This document shows, in pieces, positions 35,408 through 43,980 of a stretch of DNA of 64,000 nucleotides; within the stretch, counting starts at the first letter, position 1, and every line of letters begins with the position of its first letter. This stretch comes from Henriciella barbarensis (GTDB taxonomy: Bacteria; Pseudomonadota; Alphaproteobacteria; Caulobacterales; Hyphomonadaceae), in assembly GCF_003576345.1 (NCBI RefSeq), contig NZ_QWGB01000005.1, positions 434,001-498,000 on the forward strand. The letters are read 5' to 3'. The notes under the pieces were generated by a model. That model was not told where the DNA came from and did not search any database. It worked only from the letters and a program-made list of their open reading frames with translations. Made by a program: the position numbers and the translations under genes.

Positions 35408-36009
35408 TGATCACACCTGAAGATGTCTTGTCCTACTGGATCGGCGATACAGCCACGTCGACCGGGCAGCTGAAGGAAAAGAACAAGCTCTGGTTCACCA
35501 AGAGCTTCGAGACGGACGAGGAAATCGCCCGCCGCTTTACCGATGTGATCGGCGCACTGGCCGCTGGTCTCGCGGCAGACTGGGCGAACCGTGGCGCACG
35601 GGGTCGTCTGGCCGCGATCATTGCCTTGGACCAGTTCAGCCGGAACATCTTTCGTGGTCACCGCTACAGCTTCATGCACGATCCACTCAGCCGTCACCTG
35701 ATGCAGGTCGGGCTGGACCTCGGTCAGGACCGGACCCTCTCGGAACCCGAGCGGGTCTTTTTCTACCTGCCCGCCGAGCATTCAGAGAAGATGGCCGACC
35801 AGAACCTGTCGGTCTCGCTGTTCGAAAAGCTCAGCGAAGAGGCCCGCGAGGACTATCGCGAGTTCTGCAAGGCGACGCTCGACTATGCTTACAAGCACCG
35901 TGAGGTCATCGAGCGGTTCGGGCGTTTTCCGCACCGGAATGAGTTGCTGCAACGCACCTCTACTCCTGCTGAAGAAAAGTATCTCGCCCAGCCGGGCGCA
36001 GGGTTCTAG
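35407..36009 (+). CDS. DUF924 family protein
   Basis: The 200-residue, mainly helical protein of the DUF924 (TPR-like fold) family has family blocks DVLSYWIGD near the start, LAAIIALDQFSRNIFRGH, ERVFFYLPAEHSEKMADQNLSVSLF and FGRFPHRNELLQRTSTPAEEKYL. No function is established. The ATG at 35407 overlaps the ubiG stop and an in-frame TTG one codon earlier is less likely. It is frequently found near housekeeping genes in proteobacteria. Confidence 0.9.
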   Translation: MITPEDVLSYWIGDTATSTGQLKEKNKLWFTKSFETDEEIARRFTDVIGALAAGLAADWANRGARGRLAAIIALDQFSRNIFRGHRYSFMHDPLSRHLMQVGLDLGQDRTLSEPERVFFYLPAEHSEKMADQNLSVSLFEKLSEEAREDYREFCKATLDYAYKHREVIERFGRFPHRNELLQRTSTPAEEKYLAQPGAGF

Positions 36010-36123
36010 GCGCCGGGGCGCCCCCCCTCTCGTTAAGTCAGACTTGCAGCTATGCGCGAGCAGTGGTTGCAATTGAAACTTGGCGGGCCAGATAGCCGTG
36101 CTGGACGATGGACGAGTGGCCCG

Positions 36124-37377
36124 ATGCAGAGTGAAACCGTAGAAACAGTCGTGCCGGCCGTCCCCCCTGCCCTTCCAATGCCACTCTGGGAATTCGTCGG
36201 CATGATTGCCGCGATGATGGCCCTGAATGCGCTGGCCATTGATACGATGTTGCCAGCGCTGCACGACATCGCGCAGTCCTATGACCTGCAAGAGGCCAAT
36301 GACCAGCAGCTGGTGATCTTTGCCTATGTGCTCGGCTTCGGGGCACCACAGCTGGTGTTCGGGCCGATCTCTGACAGTGTCGGGCGCAAGAAGATCGTGC
36401 TTGGCTGTATCGCCTTTTACACAATTACAGGCTTTGCCTGCATGGCCGCGACGAGCTTCTCCATGCTGCTTGCGATACGTTTTCTGCAAGGGATTGCCGC
36501 GTCCGGCATTCGGGTCATCGCCGTCTCGGTCGTGCGCGACCTGATGGGCGGCCGCGCCATGGCGCGCCTTATGTCGCTGGTCATGACGGTGTTCATGGTC
36601 GTGCCGATCCTCGCGCCTTCCCTTGGTCAGGGCGTGATGCTGTTCGCCCCTTGGCAGTGGACGTTTGGGGTGCTCGGCATTGCGGGCCTGTTGATGATGG
36701 TCTGGATCACGCTGCGTCTTCCCGAAACACTGCCATCGGAAGATCGCCCACCCCTAAATTTCGGCGGCTCATTCCGGGCCTACAAGCAGGTGCTCACGAC
36801 GCGCGTAACGCTCGGTTATATGTGCGCGAGCGGCGTTATCTTTGGTGCGCTGTTTTCGTATGTCGCCTCCTCCGAACAGGTTTTCCGCGACGTGTTTGAA
36901 AAGGAAGAAACCTTCGTGCTCTGGTTCGCCGGGATCGCGGGTGCGCTCTCGATTGCGAACTTCATGAACTCCCGCATCGTCGAGCGGATCGGCATGCGCC
37001 GGGTCAGCCATACGGTCCTGCTCGGCTTTATCGTGTTGGCGATCATCAACACCCTTGCCCTGATCCAGTTTGGCGAGCGCCTCATCATATTTTACCCGTT
37101 GTTCGCGCTGACCTTTGCATGCTTCGGTCTTATCGGTGCAAACTTTTCTGCGCTTGCCATGGAGCCTCTTGGAAAGATCGCCGGAACCGGCAGCGCCGCC
37201 TATGGCTTCATGACAACCACCGTAGCGACTTTTTTCGGCTGGCTCGTATCGAGCCGCTTTAACGGATCCGTCGTGCCGATCCTTGAGGGTTATGTCGGGC
37301 TGGGGCTCGGCTGTCTTCTGATCGTCCTGATTACCGAAAGAGGGCGGTTGTTCGGCAGCCGTGACGATCCTGACTAG
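36124..37377 (+). CDS. Bcr/CflA family multidrug efflux MFS transporter
   Basis: Twelve-helix major facilitator of 417 residues from ATG 36124. A longer start at 36052 gives an unlikely leader. The first helix has ALNALAIDTMLPALHDIA, the Bcr/CflA motif with the conserved Asp. Loop 2-3 motif A is GFGAPQLVFGPISDSVGRKKIVLG. Motif C-like VPILAPSLGQGVM in helix 5 points to proton-driven export of drugs such as bicyclomycin or chloramphenicol analogues. The real substrate is unknown. Confidence 0.93.
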   Translation: MQSETVETVVPAVPPALPMPLWEFVGMIAAMMALNALAIDTMLPALHDIAQSYDLQEANDQQLVIFAYVLGFGAPQLVFGPISDSVGRKKIVLGCIAFYTITGFACMAATSFSMLLAIRFLQGIAASGIRVIAVSVVRDLMGGRAMARLMSLVMTVFMVVPILAPSLGQGVMLFAPWQWTFGVLGIAGLLMMVWITLRLPETLPSEDRPPLNFGGSFRAYKQVLTTRVTLGYMCASGVIFGALFSYVASSEQVFRDVFEKEETFVLWFAGIAGALSIANFMNSRIVERIGMRRVSHTVLLGFIVLAIINTLALIQFGERLIIFYPLFALTFACFGLIGANFSALAMEPLGKIAGTGSAAYGFMTTTVATFFGWLVSSRFNGSVVPILEGYVGLGLGCLLIVLITERGRLFGSRDDPD

Positions 37378-37465
37378 AATAAACGCGAGCCCGAGGTCTG
37401 CAGATACGGGACGTAATTGCAAATATTCGTCCCGCCAGAGTCCCTCAGACACGCCGTGGTTGCAT

Positions 37466-37501
37466 AAATTTCGCTAATCGAAAGAATCTCGGCGAAAATT
37501 T
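37466..37501. repeat. AT-rich inverted repeat upstream of the transglycosylase gene
   Basis: AAATTTCGC (37466-37474) and GCGAAAATTT (37492-37501) form an imperfect inverted pair with a 17-base spacer, 27 bases before the next start codon. It could be an operator or a weak hairpin. No assignment is possible. Confidence 0.4.
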
Positions 37502-37527
37502 GAACTCACGCTCTATCCACCTATTGT

Positions 37528-38916
37528 ATGAGTATGCATGAGAAAGTTCGCATTAGCTTATTAGCTGGCGCGACGATCCTGGCAGGGCTGAGCACGACAA
37601 GATGCAATTCAGCGCCAGAGACGACCAATGTCGTACAGGGCGGGTCCGTCGAAACCATCAAGGAAGATGGTGATCTGATCGTTTTGACGCTTGAGGGCCC
37701 CACAACGTTCAGCGTGTCGAGCGCTGGCGCGATCGGCTATGAAGCCGACCTCGTAAAAGCCTTCGCCGAAGATCTCGGCGTCACGCCCCGATTTATCCAG
37801 ATGGATAGTATCGACGAGATCGCCGACGCCATGGAAAACGGCCGCGCGCACCTGGCAGCTGCCAATCTGACCATTACCGATACGCGCAAGGAACGCTTGT
37901 CCTTTGGTCCGGCCTATCGGAACGTCGAGGAAAGCGTCGTGTGTCATCAGGGCGGCCCCGCTCCGAAGGAGCTGGAAGCGCTGTCCACGGTGAGCCTGTC
38001 GGTTGTAAAAGGCTCCACTTATGCCGAGACGCTGGAGGGACTAAGCGCCGACTATCCGTCGCTGTCATTCGATACCCAGATTGCCGGTTCGGCCCTTCCA
38101 CTCCTACGCGATGTTGCAGAGCAACGGCTTGATTGCACGATCGCCGACTCTCATCTCGCCGAATATGCACGCCGTCTCTATCCAGACCTCGTGGTCCCCA
38201 TGACCCTGACCGAGGCACGTCCACTGGGCTGGGTCTACAATTCGGAAATTGCCGGCATGGACCAGGCGCTTGCAGGTTGGTTCATGGAAGCCCACGCTAG
38301 CGGGTATCTTGAAGAACTCGATGAGCACTGGTTCGGCCATCTGGACGAATTCGACTATGTCGAAGTCCTGCGCTTCGTCGAGCGGGTCGAAGAAAGACTG
38401 CCGCTTTACAGAACCTATTTCGAAGCTGCGGCCGAAGAGAAGCCTTTCGACTGGCTGCTTCTCGCTGCACAGGCATACCAGGAATCACACTGGGATCCTG
38501 ACGCGGTCAGCCCGACCGGCGTCCGTGGGATCATGATGCTCACCCGCCCGACGGCGAAGGAAGTCGGTATTCAGGACAGAACCGATCCTGCGCAAAGTGT
38601 CGACGGCGGGGCGCGTTACCTCGCACGCCTTTATGACAGGCTGCCTGACGCCATTCAGGGCGAAGAGCGTCTCTGGTTCGCACTCGCCGCCTATAATGTC
38701 GGCATGGGTCACGTATACGATGCGCGCACCCTGGCACGGCGGCAGGGGCTGGACCCGAATAGCTGGCAGAACATTGAACGCATGCTGCCCCTGCTGACAC
38801 GTCCGAAATACTATAATTCAGTGAAGTACGGTTATGCACGCGGTTATGAGCCCGTCCGCTATGTCGAGCGTATCCGCGACTATTATAATATGCTGAGAAC
38901 CAACGTGCCGGTCTGA
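37528..38916 (+). CDS. MltF-like lytic transglycosylase with solute-binding domain
   Basis: The 462-residue periplasmic protein has an N-terminal type 3 solute-binding domain (about residues 45-265: GYEADLVKAFAEDLGVTPRF, AAANLTITDTRKERLSFGPAY). A C-terminal SLT transglycosylase domain follows, with catalytic Glu in LLAAQAYQESHWDP, the VSPTGVRGIMMLTRPTA block and FALAAYNVGMGHV. This is the MltF (YfhD) architecture: peptidoglycan strand cleavage controlled by a ligand-binding domain. The signal region has a Cys (STTRC) with Arg at -1, which is not a canonical lipobox, so membrane anchoring is doubtful. Starts at 37528 or 37534 are both possible. Confidence 0.93.
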   Translation: MSMHEKVRISLLAGATILAGLSTTRCNSAPETTNVVQGGSVETIKEDGDLIVLTLEGPTTFSVSSAGAIGYEADLVKAFAEDLGVTPRFIQMDSIDEIADAMENGRAHLAAANLTITDTRKERLSFGPAYRNVEESVVCHQGGPAPKELEALSTVSLSVVKGSTYAETLEGLSADYPSLSFDTQIAGSALPLLRDVAEQRLDCTIADSHLAEYARRLYPDLVVPMTLTEARPLGWVYNSEIAGMDQALAGWFMEAHASGYLEELDEHWFGHLDEFDYVEVLRFVERVEERLPLYRTYFEAAAEEKPFDWLLLAAQAYQESHWDPDAVSPTGVRGIMMLTRPTAKEVGIQDRTDPAQSVDGGARYLARLYDRLPDAIQGEERLWFALAAYNVGMGHVYDARTLARRQGLDPNSWQNIERMLPLLTRPKYYNSVKYGYARGYEPVRYVERIRDYYNMLRTNVPV

Positions 38917-38943
38917 TATGGCCTTGCGCCCAGCGCCTGCGGG

Positions 38944-40023
38944 TTAGTTCGTTTTCTTCGATGTATCGTCGATCAGGTCCGCATTGATGCCCATGGAGCC
39001 CATGCGCTCTTTCCAGCGTTGACGGGCAAGCTTCTGCATATCTTCGACGACATCCTGCTCATCGATGATTTCGAGGCCGAGCAAGGTTTCCACGACGTCT
39101 TCAAGCGTCACAAGGCCGAGCACGGTTCCGAACTCGTCTACGACGACAGCGATATGGCTCTTATCTTCCATCAGAAGACCGAAAGTGGCGGATGCCGTCT
39201 TGCTGTCCGGAATGGTCAGGATATCGCGCTTGAAAGACCCGAGCGCTGAATCGAACTCGTCACGGGCCTGTGCAACGAGCAAGTCGTTCTTCAGGACGTA
39301 GCCAGTCATGTCATCGTTCTCGCCGGTGGAAACCAGGATACGCGAGAATGGTTTTTCTGAATGCTTCTGGAAGAACTCGTCGACATTCATTGTGGCCGGA
39401 ACAGAAAAGATGACCGGTCGCGGCGTCATGATATCGCGAACCGACAGGCGGTTCAGCTTCATCACATTGCTGAGGATCCGGTGCTCACGCGCATTGATGG
39501 CGCCTTCTTCTGCGCCGATGCGGGCCATGGCTTGCAATTCGTCCCGGCTGAATGTCGGCTGGCCATGTGCGCCTGCCGAAACGAGACGGGTAAGCTGCTC
39601 AAAGATGATGACAAAGGGCGTCAGGATAATAGTCAGCCACCAGATGAGCCTACCCATGAATGGCGCCAGATTTTGCCAGTAGGCGGCGCCGATCGATTTC
39701 GGAATGATCTCTGAAAACACCAGAATAAGCAGGGTGAGCACGCCAGACGTCACACCGAGATAGGCATTGCCAAAGACGACCGCGGACTGTGCCCCTACGC
39801 CCGCTGCACCGACCGTATGCGCAATCGTGTTAGCGGTGAGGATCGCTGCCAGTGGCCGGTCAATCCGGTTGCGGAGCTTGGCCAGCACCTTGGCCCCCGG
39901 CTTCTTCTGTTGCTCCAGCGTTGCGATGAAAGAAGGCCTGACTGAAAGAAGGACCGCTTCGGCTACTGAACAGAAAAACGATACGCCAATCGCAATGGCA
40001 AGATATACAAGAAGTAGGGTCAT
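38944..40023 (-). CDS. CNNM/CorC-type transporter with DUF21 and CBS domains
   Basis: The 359-residue membrane protein has an N-terminal DUF21 (CNNM) transmembrane domain (FFCSVAEAVLLSVRPSF; ILTANTIAHTVGAAGVGAQ; LILVFSEIIPKSIGAAY). A CBS pair follows (MTPRPVIFSVPATMNVDEFF to VVVDEFGTVLGLVTLEDVVETLLG). Relatives act in magnesium or cobalt export and magnesium homeostasis. A C-terminal transporter-associated domain is absent, leaving a short charged tail. It is convergent with the transglycosylase gene. Confidence 0.92.
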   Translation of the reverse strand: MTLLLVYLAIAIGVSFFCSVAEAVLLSVRPSFIATLEQQKKPGAKVLAKLRNRIDRPLAAILTANTIAHTVGAAGVGAQSAVVFGNAYLGVTSGVLTLLILVFSEIIPKSIGAAYWQNLAPFMGRLIWWLTIILTPFVIIFEQLTRLVSAGAHGQPTFSRDELQAMARIGAEEGAINAREHRILSNVMKLNRLSVRDIMTPRPVIFSVPATMNVDEFFQKHSEKPFSRILVSTGENDDMTGYVLKNDLLVAQARDEFDSALGSFKRDILTIPDSKTASATFGLLMEDKSHIAVVVDEFGTVLGLVTLEDVVETLLGLEIIDEQDVVEDMQKLARQRWKERMGSMGINADLIDDTSKKTN

Positions 40024-40121
40024 GATGCTTTCAGGCGGTCAGGCCCGCAAAGTCTCCTCTGGCAGACTGGATTTTGGCTAAGCTTTTGCGCCTAACGCGT
40101 AACATGCAGCACGTGTTGCAC

Positions 40122-42110
40122 CTAAACCTTTTCCAGCCAGGCATCCTCTACCGTATCGACGACATCACTCATTATCGATGTGATCTTGAAGTCCTTCGGC
40201 GTGTAGACGCGGCGGACCCCCATCTGCTTCAGCGCCCGCTCATCTTCCGGCGGGATGATGCCGCCAACGATCAGCGGTACATTCTCCAGCCCCGCCTTGC
40301 GAAGCTCTGCAATCGTGTCACGGACGAGGTCGAGGTGGCTGCCTGACAGGATGGAAAGGCCGACGACATGGGCGTTTGCTTCCCTGGCCTGCGCGGCGAT
40401 ATCGGCTGGCGTGAAGCGGATGCCTTCATAGACGACCTCCATGCCGCAGGCCCGTGCCCGGCTAGCGATCTGTTCGGCACCGTTTGAATGGCCGTCGAGG
40501 CCGGGCTTGCCGAGCACATAGGTGAGCTTGCGGCCGAGCGCTTCGGACACTTTCTCGACCCGCGCACGGGTTTTCTCGATGTCTTCGTCGCCGCGCGTTT
40601 CGATGGTCAACGCAACACCCGTAGGGCCACGATACTCACCAAAAACCTCACGGAGAGCGCCGCCCCATTCCCCCGTCGTCACGCCGGCTTTGGCGGCAGT
40701 GATCGAGGGTTCCATGATATTTTCGCCGGAACGCGCAGCCTCCTGCAGGGCGGTGAGCGCGGTCTGCGCCGCAGCCTCATCACGCGAACTGCGCCAGTCT
40801 TTCAGGGCCTGTACCTGACCCGCCTCGAGCATTGGATCGACGGTTTCGATCATCTTCTCGCCAGCGCTCAGCGGGCTTTCGGCCGTTTCCTGATAGCGGT
40901 TGACGCCAACGACAGTCTGCGCGCCGCTTTCGATGGCGAGGATACGCTCGACATGGGCGCCGACGAGGCTCTCCTTCATGTAGGGCACCGAGTCGACTGC
41001 GCCGCCCATCTCATCAAGCCGGGCGAGCTCTGCACGGGCACCGTCTTTCAGCTCACTGGTCTTGGCATCGACGACGTGGCTACCGTCGAATAGGTCCTCA
41101 AACTCCAGAAGATCTGTTTCGTAGGCGAGGATCTGCTGCAGGCGGAGCGACCATTGCTGGTCCCACTCACGCGGCAGGCCCATGGCTTCATTCCAGGCGG
41201 GCAGCTGGAGCGCGCGGCAGCGAGCGCGCTTCGACAGGGTCACTGCGAGTGCCTCGAGCAGGATGCGGTAGACGTTGTTCTCTGGTTGCTGCTCTGTCAG
41301 GCCCAGCGAATTGACTTGCACGCCATAGCGAAAGCGGAGCGCCTTCTCATCTGTCACGCCATAGCGTTCACGGCCAATCTCTTCCCAGAGATCAGTGAAA
41401 GCGCGCATCTTGCAGAGCTCTGTCACAAAGCGCACGCCAGCATTCACGAAGAAAGAGATGCGCCCGAAAACGGTCGGGAAGTCTTCGTCCGGCACCTGGC
41501 CGCCAGCTTTCACCTTATCGAGAACGGCGCACGCCGTCGCGAGGGCATAGGCCAGCTCCTGCTGCGGCGTCGCTCCAGCTTCCTGCAGATGGTAGGAGCA
41601 GACGTTCAGCGGATTCCACTTTGGCACCTCGGTGTAACACCAGCTAACCATATCCGCGATGAGGCGCATGGACGGCTCCGGCGGGAACACATACGTGCCG
41701 CGCGAAAGGTATTCCTTGATGATGTCGTTCTGGGTGGTGCCGCGAAGTTTCTTGCGATCATCGCCGCGCTCATCGGCAAGCGCCACATAAAGTGCGAGCA
41801 GCCAGGCTGCCGGCGCATTGATTGTCATGGAGGTGTTCATTTCCTCCAGTGGCAGACCTTCAAACAGGGTGCGCATGTCGCCGAGATGGCTGACCGGCAC
41901 ACCGACCTTACCGACCTCGCCGCGCGAGAGGACATGATCGCTGTCATAGGCGGTCTGGGTCGGCAGGTCGAAAGCAATGGAGAGACCGGTCTGGCCCCGC
42001 GCGAGGTTAGAGCGATAGAGCGCGTTCGATTTTGCTGCCGTCGAATGGCCGGCATAGGTCCGGAAAATCCACGGCCGGTCAGCATCGTGCTGGTAATCGC
42101 GTTCGCTCAT
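40122..42110 (-). CDS. ecm: Ethylmalonyl-CoA mutase
   Basis: B12-dependent mutase that converts (2R)-ethylmalonyl-CoA to methylsuccinyl-CoA in the ethylmalonyl-CoA pathway for C2 assimilation. The 662-residue product begins at ATG 42110, preceded by a perfect AAGGAGG. The substrate domain has FRTYAGHSTAAKSN, GLSIAFDLPTQTAYDSDH, GDMRTLFEGLPL and TTQNDIIKEYLSRGTYVFPP, the pattern of the MeaA/Ecm subgroup rather than methylmalonyl-CoA mutase. The C-terminal cobalamin domain has KPGLDGHSNGAEQ (DxHxxG), GLSILSGSHLDL and VGGIIPPEDE. The ccr gene 2 kb away supports the pathway. Confidence 0.93.
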   Translation of the reverse strand: MSERDYQHDADRPWIFRTYAGHSTAAKSNALYRSNLARGQTGLSIAFDLPTQTAYDSDHVLSRGEVGKVGVPVSHLGDMRTLFEGLPLEEMNTSMTINAPAAWLLALYVALADERGDDRKKLRGTTQNDIIKEYLSRGTYVFPPEPSMRLIADMVSWCYTEVPKWNPLNVCSYHLQEAGATPQQELAYALATACAVLDKVKAGGQVPDEDFPTVFGRISFFVNAGVRFVTELCKMRAFTDLWEEIGRERYGVTDEKALRFRYGVQVNSLGLTEQQPENNVYRILLEALAVTLSKRARCRALQLPAWNEAMGLPREWDQQWSLRLQQILAYETDLLEFEDLFDGSHVVDAKTSELKDGARAELARLDEMGGAVDSVPYMKESLVGAHVERILAIESGAQTVVGVNRYQETAESPLSAGEKMIETVDPMLEAGQVQALKDWRSSRDEAAAQTALTALQEAARSGENIMEPSITAAKAGVTTGEWGGALREVFGEYRGPTGVALTIETRGDEDIEKTRARVEKVSEALGRKLTYVLGKPGLDGHSNGAEQIASRARACGMEVVYEGIRFTPADIAAQAREANAHVVGLSILSGSHLDLVRDTIAELRKAGLENVPLIVGGIIPPEDERALKQMGVRRVYTPKDFKITSIMSDVVDTVEDAWLEKV

Positions 42111-42129
42111 TTGTACGCTCCTCCTTATA

Positions 42130-42216
42130 TTGCGGCGCAACATGTACCGAACCTAGCGTCAGGGCAAGTTCTACCAGTTGGGGGATTGCATCACATCGCT
42201 CGCAAAACAATCTTGC
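42130..42216. promoter_or_regulatory. TTGC/GCAA palindromes upstream of ecm
   Basis: TTGCGGCGCAA at 42130-42140 is a perfect palindrome just upstream of the ecm ribosome site. GCAA (42202-42205) with TTGC (42213-42216) and a further TTGC at 42186 lie farther up. Similar pairs precede ccr, which suggests a shared regulator. RamB/PccR-family regulators of such genes are known for TTTGCAAA-like sites (from memory). Confidence 0.4.
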
Positions 42217-42319
42217 GCCAATGGAGTGCGCAGCGGGCGGGTCTGCTCACGGGCAGACGTACCCGTAAATGACGGATAGAGGCGAACTGCCGCCTGGAAG
42301 GCAGCCTGGAGCAGAACAC

Positions 42320-42850
42320 ATGACCGGCCTTATCCGATTAAGCCTTGCTTTGCGTCTGGCAGCCTTGCTTGCCCTGCCACTGGCCATCCTGACCGCAGTG
42401 ATCCTGGAGCGCAGCGCGATCATGGTGGTACTGATCGCGGCCGTGATGACCGCTGTGCGGCCCGTGGTCCTCCGCGCGGTAAAACAGAGCCCGCCGCCCT
42501 TGCCAAGCCTTCAAAAGCTGGCGCCGAAATTCGTCGGTATGGTTGTTCTGGGCGGCATCCTCTTTGTCGCCTTTGCTGGCATTGGCGCAGTCTTCACCGA
42601 AATCGATCTTGAGAGTCGGCTGACGATGACTGATGCGGCGATTCTGGGGTTCTGGGCCGCGTTTGCGGCGATCTGTCTTGCCATCCCAGTGAAGCTTCTG
42701 GACGGGGTAATTGATACGTCGGGCGCTGGCCTTCGGGTCGGGCCATTCTCGATCAGTCCGGATGGGACAGCGCCGGGCGATGAGGGCGGTGAGATCATCG
42801 AGGGCGAAGTTATCGGGCGCGGCCCCCGCAAGCCAGACAGCCGCGATTAA
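42320..42850 (+). CDS. Hypothetical inner-membrane protein
   Basis: The 176-residue product starts at ATG 42320 (GGAG about eight bases upstream). A longer start at 42269 is possible. It has an N-terminal pair of helices (LALRLAALLALPLAILTAVIL, AIMVVLIAAVMTAV), a cytoplasmic loop with Pro-rich KQSPPPLPSLQKLAP, and two further helices (FVGMVVLGGILFVAFAGIGAV; AAILGFWAAFAAICLAIPV). A Gly/Glu-rich C-terminal tail follows (DGTAPGDEGGEIIEGEVI). No family was recognised. It is divergent from ecm and convergent with the transaminase gene. Confidence 0.75.
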   Translation: MTGLIRLSLALRLAALLALPLAILTAVILERSAIMVVLIAAVMTAVRPVVLRAVKQSPPPLPSLQKLAPKFVGMVVLGGILFVAFAGIGAVFTEIDLESRLTMTDAAILGFWAAFAAICLAIPVKLLDGVIDTSGAGLRVGPFSISPDGTAPGDEGGEIIEGEVIGRGPRKPDSRD

Positions 42851-42934
42851 GCCCGAAAGAAACGGCACGCAGCCGTGCTATTTGGCCGCTCCGAGGCAAA
42901 GGCTGAGCTGTAAACTCAGCCCCACGGCCGGTTA

Positions 42935-43837
42935 TCAGGCCCCTTCAAGCCATGGTGCGCGGGCATCAACGTCTGCGCCAATGCCGCGATAATACTGCCC
43001 CTGAACACGTCTTGTGACGGGACCGGGTTTGCCGGTGCCCACAGGCTTTCCATCGAGCTCGACCACCGGGAGGACGAGTCCTGTCGCAGACGTGGTGAAA
43101 ACCTCGCGAGCGGTTTTCAGCTCGTCGAGGGCAATCACACGCTCTTCAACCGTCATGCCTATGCGCCCCATATGGTCGAGCACCGATTGACGCGTGATGC
43201 CGGGCAGGATCTGCCGACCGAGATTCCGCGTCACCAGCGTCTCGGCGTCCAGCACGACCCAGAGATTCGCAGACGCGGCCTCTGTGACCATGCCGTCCTC
43301 ATGCAGGATCGCGCCGAACGCGCCGCCGCGCTCTGATTCCCGATAAGCGAGGGCCTGTGAAAGTAGCTGCGTCGTCTTGTAGTCGCGCCGCTTCCAGCGC
43401 TGGTCTTCGACGGTGATCGCCGAGACCCCATACTGTGCTTTTTCGCCGATCAGATTGCGTGTCTCGCAGAACATGAAGAGGCCCGGCATCAACGTTTCTG
43501 GTCCGCCAAAGTCGCGCCGTCCATATGCCCCGGCCGTTACCTGCAGATAGACAAAGCCTTCGATGACGCCGTTACGTGAGATCAGCTCTTCATGCAGGTC
43601 CTGCAGGCACACGGTGAGGTCATCGCGCGGTATATCGATACCCTCCAGCGTGCGCACGAGGCGCGCCATATGCGCGTCGAAGTCGATCAGCTCTCCACCG
43701 AATACGGCCGTTACTTCGTAGGCCGCGTGAGCGAAAAGAAACCCCCTGTCGAACGGCGACAGGCACGCTTCGTCCTTCTTCACATATACGCCGTTCAGAT
43801 AGACGATGTCGGCAGGCTGCATGTCAGGAAAACTCAC
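42935..43837 (-). CDS. Class IV aminotransferase, D-amino-acid transaminase-like
   Basis: PLP enzyme of fold type IV, 300 residues. The N-terminus YLNGVYVKKDEACLSPFDRGFLFAHAAYEV is typical of D-alanine/D-amino-acid transaminases. The PLP lysine is in RRDYKTTQLLSQALAYRES. The cofactor-binding GMVTEAASANLWVV and RQILPGITRQSVLDH blocks are intact. The probable role is interconversion of D-alanine, D-glutamate and 2-oxo acids for the cell wall. Branched-chain or 4-amino-4-deoxychorismate activity cannot be excluded from sequence alone. It is divergent from ccr. Confidence 0.9.
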   Translation of the reverse strand: MSFPDMQPADIVYLNGVYVKKDEACLSPFDRGFLFAHAAYEVTAVFGGELIDFDAHMARLVRTLEGIDIPRDDLTVCLQDLHEELISRNGVIEGFVYLQVTAGAYGRRDFGGPETLMPGLFMFCETRNLIGEKAQYGVSAITVEDQRWKRRDYKTTQLLSQALAYRESERGGAFGAILHEDGMVTEAASANLWVVLDAETLVTRNLGRQILPGITRQSVLDHMGRIGMTVEERVIALDELKTAREVFTTSATGLVLPVVELDGKPVGTGKPGPVTRRVQGQYYRGIGADVDARAPWLEGA

Positions 43838-43856
43838 ATTCTATCAGTAAGGGATG

Positions 43857-43950
43857 TTGCGCTGCAGCAAATTTTTTCTTGCCTTAGCGTCAATGATTTG
43901 GTCAGTGTCCCGCCATCGAGGAGATTTGTGAAGCAAAACAAAAATATTGC
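43857..43950. promoter_or_regulatory. TTGC/GCAA inverted repeats upstream of ccr
   Basis: TTGC-GCTGCA-GCAA (43857-43870) and GCAA (43933-43936) with TTGC (43947-43950) lie in the 143-base region between the transaminase and ccr starts. The same half-sites occur before ecm. The ccr ribosome site GGAGG lies about ten bases before the ATG at 43981. Confidence 0.4.
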
Positions 43951-43980
43951 TCACATGAGGACTATCGGAGGATTTGTAGA

